Below, piece after piece: positions 56,679-64,000 of a stretch of DNA of 64,000 bases (the first letter of the stretch is position 1; each line of letters begins with the position of its first letter). A model generated the notes under the pieces. The model had not been told where the DNA came from. It saw only the letters and a list, made by a program, of their open reading frames with translations, and ran no database searches. This stretch comes from Medicago truncatula. Its lineage: Eukaryota > Streptophyta > Magnoliopsida > Fabales > Fabaceae. The DNA is taken from positions 32,244,091-32,308,090 of the forward strand of contig NC_053044.1 in NCBI RefSeq assembly GCF_003473485.1, written 5' to 3'. Position numbers and translations under genes: made by a program.

Positions 56679-57252
56679 ACTAAAAGTCAGACGGATACTC
56701 TCGTATTGTCTGTTTGATTTTTATTATATTAAAGTCTATCAATTATGAAGACACTTTTATGAAACTTTAGTTTTGATTAAAACTATATTAACTTTGATTA
56801 AAATTATATTTATGACTTTTTTGTCAAAAAAAAATATATTCATTACTTTTCAAATTATAACAAATCATCTTTATCTTTTTCAAACAACAATAAATAAAAA
56901 GATAACATAAATCCCTATTTTTATCAACAACATATAAAGTATAAAATCAACAACATATAAAGTATAAAAAAGTCACATCAAAATCTCATACAAAGAAGTA
57001 TAGATATAGATCAAATTAAATAAATAAATGAGAAGGAAATTTTAAAAAAATAAAAATTGAAAATAAAAATTGCTTTTTTTGAAGTGTAAATCTTTTGATT
57101 CGTGCCATTGACGTAGGCTAGATTTTTGGAAAACCACGTCAGATTTTGTCTTTTTCCGTTACTTTTCCAATCTTTTCCCTTTTCTTTCTCACCATAAAAT
57201 CAAACGATTAGAAAAAAAAATCTCTTCAAATTTCAATCTCTCTCTCTCCGCC
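56679..57252 (+). promoter_or_regulatory. Upstream region of the 191-aa protein gene
   Basis: The last 190 bp before the ATG hold ACGT-core motifs (TTGACGTAGG near 57109 and ACCACGTCAG near 57132) that resemble bZIP-type sites, and a CT-rich leader (TCTCTCTCTCTCCGCC) just before the start. No TATA box is certain. Activity is inference. Confidence 0.4.
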
Positions 57253-57828
57253 ATGGCTTCTCTTCTCCTCCGTCTCCCAATCGCCGCCGTCGCTCTCCTC
57301 CTCCTCGCTCTCTCCACCACCACTGTAACCGCTCGTCCGTGCCGCACCTTCATCATCTCCTCCTACTCCATCCGCAACCCATCCACCAACGCCTTCGCCA
57401 CCATCACCGAGATCCGATCCATCTCCCCTCTCTTCATAAACGACAACACCAAACCCTTCGAAATCCTCCTCGATCGCCCCGTTCAACACCAAACCCACTC
57501 CCAAAGCGCGTCTCATCCACGCGGCCCCTTAGGTTTAGGGTTTTCCACCGACGCTTACGATTTCTCTTCTCTCCGTGATCGTACCAAGGATATCCTCAGC
57601 GTCGCACTCGCCTTGCTATTCGGCGTTGGTTGCGGTGCTCTTACAGCCGCCACCATGTACCTTGTCTGGTCCGTCTTCACCGCTCGTCATGAACTCCGCG
57701 CCGCTGCTTACGGTGATTTCTCCGATGATGAGATTGAAAGCCCCAAGAAAATGGGTGGTTATGTCAAGATTCCAGCAACTGAGACAGCTGCTCCTGCTCC
57801 TGCAGCACCGGTGAAAGATTCGGTATGA
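57253..57828 (+). CDS. Single-exon plant membrane protein of unknown function, 191 aa
   Basis: The ATG lies in a strong context (CCGCCATGGCT). The N-terminus is a signal peptide or anchor (LPIAAVALLLLALSTTTVTA, about residues 8-27). A lumenal or extracellular stretch follows (about 28-110), then a clear membrane span (ILSVALALLFGVGCGALTAA through YLVWSVF, about 116-142). A cytosolic-type acidic/basic tail ends the protein (DFSDDEIESPKKMGGYVKIP). The coding region is much richer in GC than its surroundings, especially at its 5' end, supporting real coding. I do not recognise a named family. The layout suggests a type I membrane protein of the secretory pathway. Flanking genes give no clue. The antisense frame at 57226-57516 is a shadow. 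Confidence 0.85.
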   Translation: MASLLLRLPIAAVALLLLALSTTTVTARPCRTFIISSYSIRNPSTNAFATITEIRSISPLFINDNTKPFEILLDRPVQHQTHSQSASHPRGPLGLGFSTDAYDFSSLRDRTKDILSVALALLFGVGCGALTAATMYLVWSVFTARHELRAAAYGDFSDDEIESPKKMGGYVKIPATETAAPAPAAPVKDSV

Positions 57829-60800
57829 GAATTTTAAGAATCGGATTTTAAGTGGTTTATGTGGATTGTTAATAATCATAGTTGAATTTGAATGTAAAAG
57901 AAACACCGAAAGGTGCAAACTCTTGCGCTGTATCAGTTATTACATGTTTAATTTGGAACTTGATGATGTACTTTGCAATATTTTAGGATTATTATTATGA
58001 TGATGAAAACCCTAGTGTTGATTATGTTGGTTTTCTGTGTTGATTTGTTCCAATGTGGAAACCTTACTTAAATTATGTTAAACTTGATGATGCAAATGGA
58101 AGTAATCATAATATATATATGGTACAATGTGAGTATTTTGCTTTGGTTTGATTTATCAATGTATTATATCATATATATGTTACCATGATTATTTTAGTAT
58201 GCAAATGCCAATGATGGGTTTAAAGCACAAATATTCCATCAAGTCTGGTTTTGATTGCTTTGAGAGTTAGGGCCTATTTGCATGGGCTTATTTGAATTTA
58301 TCTACTGGTTTAAGTTGTGTGAGACTGTTTGGCCTTAGGAGGATTAGTGAAAACGGTTTTTGACAATTTTCTTAAGCTCTTTTCAGCTTATTTTCATAAG
58401 TTCTCTAATATAGCTTATAGCGTAAACAATAACATTATTTTATCCTTCCCTTTAAAAATAGTTTAGGTAAGCTTATACATAAGTGTTTATCATGATAAAT
58501 GTTTGTGCTATAAGCTGTAAATAAGTTGTTTATCTAAATTGGGCCTTAGTGTTACTTAAGGGTGTTCATAAGTCATAACCTAGCCCAACCAGTTGACTTA
58601 ACTCGGTTCTAGAGTTGGATTTTACCTTATGATTCAATTATCAGGTTAATGACAGGTTTGGGATAATATGTGGGTTACCTGTCCTGTCTTTTGCACACAC
58701 AAACTAGTATCTGGATGTCCAGTTTCATTTCATTTTTAGTTAAGGCTCTCGCCTCACCCTCCATGTGCTAATTTAAACCCGACCTCCATTTTACATACTA
58801 GAGAGGATCCATAGTGCTTTTGCATATATTGAACTTTCTGTTTTTGAATTACTCATCCTTTTATTCATTTAGAAACATATTATACACTTAAAATGATATT
58901 TTATTTTTCTTTAAGAAGCAATGGTCAAAAACTACGATGGAGTCGAAAGATACTTGTGTAAATAGAAACCCTAATGTATATGAAACATTAGTTTATATTT
59001 GGTTTCAGTTTGTTGCCATTCTACCAACCCAGGCTTTATTACATATATCCGTTGTTGGACATTTTTACTTGTAGTGTTTAAGTTCAAGTTTAAATATTCC
59101 ACTCAATCAAAATTGTGGGACTGTGTGAGGGGCACACAATCCATACCAGTAACATCCGTAATTATAGGCTAAAATGGTTTAGTTCTTTCTAATTGTTCTT
59201 TATTAAGGTTCTTTGATATATTTTTGTTATAGAAACAAGGTGAAGTTATTGGTCCTTCTCAGTTTTTTTTTCACCCCTTAGCATTTCGTCTGCATAATAA
59301 TCTAAGTCCTAATCCAGAGAAGTTCTGACATTTAAGTGAATGTTGACGATTGCGTGTAGAAGTTGAACTTGAAAATTAACCCTCTCTGATAGGACACAAT
59401 CTATTGTAGTTATGTGAATCTTGTAACCTTAAGTATATAAGTACTATTCTTCTAATATCCTCTTGAATGATGTGGGAAGTTGCTGAAGCCTTCGGCTTGA
59501 GATGCATTTGTAGATATGCTGGGTTTTCCGTCAGGTTATGAATTAACAGCAAGAATATGAATTTTATTAGTTTAAGTGGTGACTGGTGTGGAGTTGTTAG
59601 TTATTGTGCAGCCTTGTAGTCATTTAATAAAATAAGATATGATACATGTAATGGCTTAATAATATTAACATATGCCCTATGGATTTGCTGTATCATCTTA
59701 TGTGAGGTCCACTATTTTATGCAAGTATCCTAGGGTAAAGCATTCGTTAGAAACCTTCATGTTAGTAGTGTCTCCCAAGCAGAGCCCTTTTATAACTTAG
59801 ACGATGCCATTCTAGATGGTTGTTGGAAAAGTCTATTTTCATGTTCATAGGTGCAACAAAGATGAAAAGGTTAAAAAAATCTGGTTGATACTCGATACTA
59901 CATGCGTTGGTATCAAATTTAATCTTGCATGTGCATTCTCAAGGTAGCAGGACTGGTTGGTAGTAACAGATAGAGATTCATCCAACGTAAGTTTCATTTA
60001 TAAGAAGCCGGGGAAAATTTGAAATTCCTACTGGTTTTTTTAGTCCTATGTATCCCATTTCTTATTGACGTCTAACTGTTCATTAGTTTTTTTGTTGCTC
60101 CTACGTTATTGTATTTATCTTTTTTTATGGAAACGAACTCATGTCAATCATTAGCAATAGCTTGATGAATACAATCTGGAATAACAAAAAAATAACAAAA
60201 ATTTGCTGTGGATATAGCTGCTCTAGTTAAAAAAATAAGTAATTATGGTAGCAACTAGTTGTCTCTTCGTTAACTTTACCAATGAGCTTGAACGACAGAC
60301 TTATAAACAATACAATCTTTGATGATAAAACTAAAACAAGAGATTTTTTTTTTTAAAAGGAAAAACAAGCGACATTGTTTTGGCTTATTAAAACTATCCA
60401 CTACTAATTTGAAATCAAGCTCAAAAATGACATTTTAACACCTAATTCAATCTTCCAATGGATAGCAATGTCTCAACTCTTAGACACATTCCAATGTCTA
60501 CATTGTTTATTTAGGAAAATTGCGTCAATCTTGCATTTGAACACTTTGGTTGGAGATTTATATTCTTCCATCTTTTATGATACTGATGAGGTTGACTCGG
60601 TAGGACATTCTCCGTCGTGTTTATCTTTTAGACATGAACCTCTTAAAATTATATTGATGTTACATAAAAGATAAATATTCAGAGAATTGTTCTGTATTCG
60701 TGGATTGCTCAAAAGCCCCTTAGATTTTTCGGATCGAAACCCTCGAGTGCACAAAGTCTAATGAAAATTATGACCCGACTAGTATTTTATAGATCAGAGC

Positions 60801-61967
60801 ATAACTCCAATCATATTATTTCACAAGCTGAGCAATTGACGGGACATATAGAGTAATTCTCTAAATATAAAGGATATTCATCTGATGAAAAAATAGAAAG
60901 AAGACAACTCATTTTTACTACTTTTGGTTTACGTAAAATGTACGAATTTCTACTTTTATCACTAATAAAAAATCTGAAGAACTGTTTTTGTATCTTATGA
61001 CCTGTACTCGTTTGAGTCTTACAAATAGAATTTAGTAAGAATCACATGTTAACATTGACAATTCACACATTATTGGATGTTCACATGAAAATGACGCACG
61101 ACCCATATTTGTTAGGCAAAAAAAACTATTACCGTATTAACCAAGACTAATGATTTTAAGTTTCACACAAATAGTACATAGGGTTTTTTTATGGTAAATG
61201 TTTATAGCATTTCCATTAATTCATAAATAATAATGCCTCAATTGCATGAAATAATTTCAATAAATAGATGGAAATTAACTAGACATGTGGCTACTCCTGT
61301 ATGAACATGAGCAACCCTATAAAACGGAGAAACAGTTTAAAAATGTAATACCACATTCGTAAGACGATCAAATACATAGTTAACTGCATGCATAACTACT
61401 CAAACATGCACATATTACAAACAAAACAGTACTGCTTCCATCCTATATTACATACAAGCATCATTTGATAGTTTCATATATTAAAAAATAGCATATTAAA
61501 TTTGTCAATTTTATGTATGTTTCAAAATAACCTTTCAATTAATGTTTCAGAGAGATCATACATCTGGGATAGCAGCATTTAAGAGATCCCTATTTTAATG
61601 AGGTAGAAGTTGGATCATTCAAAGGAGGTACCAGAACATAAGGAGCTTTAATTTAAACAGTCTTCTCTAGTTGCCTACTTAGAGTACACAAGTACAAGCA
61701 ATAAGTTTATCAAATGCTAAAATAGTACTAGTAACTAGTAACATTAATTCTAGCTTTCAGTGCCTCAAGTTCAGATTGACACAAAAGCTTGTCCTAAATT
61801 TCTTATCATACATAAATGTATATTTTCTTCTCAATCCTGACATAAATAATAAAATGGCACGTGGAATAGATTAACAGTACTTCCCAAAGAAAATAATTAA
61901 TAATAATACACAAAGAAATTGTCTTAACCGTGGAACCTGAAGGTTACATTTGGGAATCATCTCGTTC
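57829..61967. other. 4.1-kb intergenic stretch between convergent genes
   Basis: It holds the 3' flank of the plus-strand gene, a MITE at 58268-58549, a decayed-looking repeat around 58560-58800, and AT-rich DNA up to the ARF 3' end. The short frames (for example 60468-60674) lack coding character. No tRNA, rRNA or obvious non-coding RNA was recognised. Confidence 0.5.
58268..58549. mobile_element. MITE of the GTTTGGATAA-like family
   Basis: It is bounded by TTAGGGCCTATTTGCATG and TATCTAAATTGGGCCTTA, with inner CTTATAGCGTAAACAATAA and GCTATAAGCTGTAAATAAG blocks shared with the elements at 41761 and 63650. Confidence 0.55.
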
Positions 61968-63543
61968 TCAGTAATCAAGTGAGCCAATTGATGGTGGTTG
62001 TCCAGAAACAATGTGGTGAGATTCACCAGTGCCATTAAGCCTTTGTCCCGAGCCTAGTCCATGCATTTCTACTGCTTGATCTCCCATCTTCTGAATATCT
62101 TCCGGTGAAAGTATTTTGATATACCAAACGTTATTCACGAATGATCTACGAAGGGTCGTGCAAAAAATAAAGAAAATGTCAGCAAACATCAACCAAAGAT
62201 AAGCAATTTTAATTGCAAATTCAGCGAAAGTCTTGGTGGAATTGAAATCGATACTTACTCCCACGGATCGTCGCCAAGGAGAAGCACATCATTCTCCCGG
62301 TCAACGAACACAAGCTGCCAGCCTGATCTAAGAGGATCTTCTAACTTCCCCTCAATTCCAAACATTTGACCCAACTCCTCTCGCAGCTCACGATAGCAGC
62401 TGAACCTAGAGATGTCAAGTGAACGCCCAACCGATCCCGATTTGTAAACCTATGAAAAGACAAAATTAAACTACTAAATTCAATCAAAGAACAGACAAAA
62501 GCTGTGCAGATTACTTAAGAATCATACCTTCACAAATGTTGGGTTCTGGTTTTGTGTGTCGATTTGCTCTGCATTTTGCAAAAATGATGAATCTTGCATG
62601 CAGGCATATAGAGAACCCTGGAATCCAGACTCCCCTAATTGTGTTGATGCACCAGTGTCCGTTGTTGAAGCAGTGTAATTCGGGACAGTGGTGGGGAGTA
62701 GAAGACCAGATGAATCGATATTGACACCCGAGAGAGTATGATTTTGGGCATCTGAATCACAATGTGGAGGCACTATAGCCGAATCTTTTCCAGAATATTG
62801 TGCATGTGACATTGCGCTGCCAAAGGCATTGACCTGCATATTTCCATACTTTGGAGTCCATGATTGTTGTGGTAACTGTTCATTCATCAATGACTGACCA
62901 CTTCTTGTTAGACTCGATAGATTCAAGAGATTGCCAGTTCCTTCAGGGCAAAGCGAACCGAGCATGTTTTGTCCCGAGGGAACTGAAGCAGGAAACTTAA
63001 TGTTTGAATCCAGGAAATCTGGTTTTGAATATGACGGTGACGGCACATTGGATTGTTGTTGTCTCTGATGGAGCTGATCATTTTGAACAAGAAGTGTATC
63101 TTGATATGCATGTTGCTGTTGTTGAGCTTGGAGTTCTTGATTATTATTTGGTTTCTGAAGAAGGTGCTGAGACAGGTTTTCTGTAAGTATTTGGGTTTGT
63201 TGTGGCTGCATCATATTAGAGGACACCGATTGTTGAATTGACTGTGGCTGGTGAAGTTGCAAAGGTGAATTATTGTTTCCTGATTGAAGGTAATGGGTAG
63301 GCTGTTGTTGAAAATTCACCATTTGTGGCCTCATGAGATATCCACCACCCATGTTCTGCATTCCAGCTGCTGCCAACATGGCTTGGTATTGTTGATTCTG
63401 ATCATTCCCGAGTAAAGTTGGATCGAGTCTCTGCTGCATCCAGGGCAACATACCAGCACCTTGAAAGTTTAGGGAATTGAGACCTTGGTCTGCAGGTCCA
63501 CCTCTCATCCACATCAGAGCATTTGTTGCTTCGTCTCTACCAT
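61968..63543 (-). CDS. Auxin response factor (ARF6/8 type), C-terminal 460 residues, partial
   Basis: Three exons are visible: 62528-63543, 62259-62449 and 61968-62145, with GT-AG junctions and consistent phase. The gene continues right of the window, so the B3 DNA-binding domain is not seen. The first exon encodes the activation region: [20 protein letters not shown], then a long glutamine-rich stretch ([11 protein letters not shown] and similar). The last two exons encode the Aux/IAA-type PB1 domain ([61 protein letters not shown]), which binds Aux/IAA repressors. A Q-rich middle marks an activator ARF (clade A: 5/6/7/8/19). The miR167 site and the long tail after MGDQAVEM favour ARF6 over ARF8. 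It would act in the nucleus in auxin-dependent transcription. ORF sequence at 63544-63637 is intron read-through. Confidence 0.93.
62310..62330 (-). promoter_or_regulatory. miR167 target site in the ARF coding sequence
   Basis: On the minus strand the 21 nt beginning TAGATCAGGCTGGCAGC and ending TTGT encode part of LRSGWQLV. This is the known miR167 complementary site of ARF6 and ARF8 in Arabidopsis and other plants. It predicts post-transcriptional cleavage by miR167 and separates this gene from ARF5/7/19. Confidence 0.85.
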
Positions 63544-63649
63544 CTGTAACAAGATCCAAGGTAAGTAGAGGATACACAAGAAGACCCTCAAAATAACAAC
63601 CAAGGTTTTTTTGGAAAGAGGAAAAGACAAGAGACATTATGACCCCTAA

Positions 63650-63902
63650 GACACTGTTTGGATAAACAACTTAATTAAGTACGAATAGTATAAGCATTTA
63701 TCCTACATGTGCCTGTGAATAACTTATATCTACAAAAAAAATAAAAGAAGTCAAATTGTTTTCATGTATGCTATAAGTTGTTTTCGTAAGAGCTGTCATG
63801 GAGAGCTTGTGGAAATAAGCTGAATATAGTTTCTAGACATGTCATGAGCTGTTTCCATAAACTCTCCCAAGTGTCTATGCCAGTAGATAAACTCAAAAGT
63901 CA
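63650..63902. mobile_element. MITE (GTTTGGATAA family) in an ARF intron
   Basis: It contains GTTTGGATAAACAACTTAAT, GCTATAAGTTGTTTTCGTAA and AGTAGATAAACTCAAA, shared with 41761-41982. It lies in the intron before the first visible ARF exon. Confidence 0.55.
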
Positions 63903-64000
63903 ATTTTTTCCATTTTTCATTTAATTAAAAAATTGTCGCCTTATTTTCAATTTTTTCCATCTCCATTTAATTAAAAAATTAATTTGCAGTATTACTAACT

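Noticed and set aside
57226-57516. Gly/Glu-rich 96-codon antisense frame
   Set aside because: It is the complement of the GC-rich start of the 191-aa gene, a common artefact.

Overview
The window is plant nuclear DNA. It is AT-rich, its genes are split by short GT-AG introns, and it is full of LTR, LINE, MITE and Helitron remains. The host genes (YSL metal-nicotianamine transporters, DUF1517, LEAD-SENSITIVE 1-like LRAT proteins and an ARF6/8-type auxin response factor with a miR167 site) point to a eudicot. The repeat types suggest a papilionoid legume such as Medicago. The species call is inference; no organelle or marker gene confirms it.

Layout. 0-13 kb: two tandem YSL genes on the minus strand, each with five exons, 696 and 690 codons long and apparently intact. 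Between them lies a decayed third DUF1517 copy whose enlarged intron holds a stray uracil-DNA glycosylase exon and other debris. 13.8-25.3 kb: a nest of mobile DNA. Its core is a nearly intact Ty3/gypsy chromovirus (14075-22755) with almost identical 2-kb LTRs and a 5-bp target duplication. Beside it are a solo LTR, hAT-like ends and a LINE fragment. 27-38.7 kb: two tandem seven-exon DUF1517 genes on the minus strand (335 and 326 aa), each with an independent LINE fragment in intron 2; the first also carries a SINE-like insertion. 39-40.3 kb: a long-terminal-inverted-repeat foldback transposon. 41.4-42.4 kb: a two-exon gene for a 71-aa membrane protein on the plus strand.

42.6-54 kb: a three-unit array of LEAD-SENSITIVE 1-like (LRAT/NC domain) genes on the minus strand. 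The first is a fragment. The second is interrupted at its 5' end by a roughly 3-kb Helitron that carries a replication protein A-like gene, and it has an in-frame 21-bp minisatellite. The third looks complete. LINE-derived pieces were copied along with the units. 54-57 kb: a cluster of MITEs (Stowaway, Mutator-like, hAT) with readable target duplications. 57.25-57.83 kb: a single-exon gene for a 191-aa secreted or membrane protein. 58-62 kb: intergenic. 62-64 kb: the 3' half of an auxin response factor gene (minus strand, running off the right edge) with its glutamine-rich middle region, PB1 domain and miR167 target site.

The host genes are not one pathway. The clearest shared theme is local tandem duplication (YSL x2, DUF1517 x3, LSN1-like x3) followed by transposon insertion and uneven decay. 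The most unusual spot is the LSN1-like copy at 45.9-46.9 kb, where a Helitron removed the ancestral start and a downstream lysine codon position reads ATG instead.
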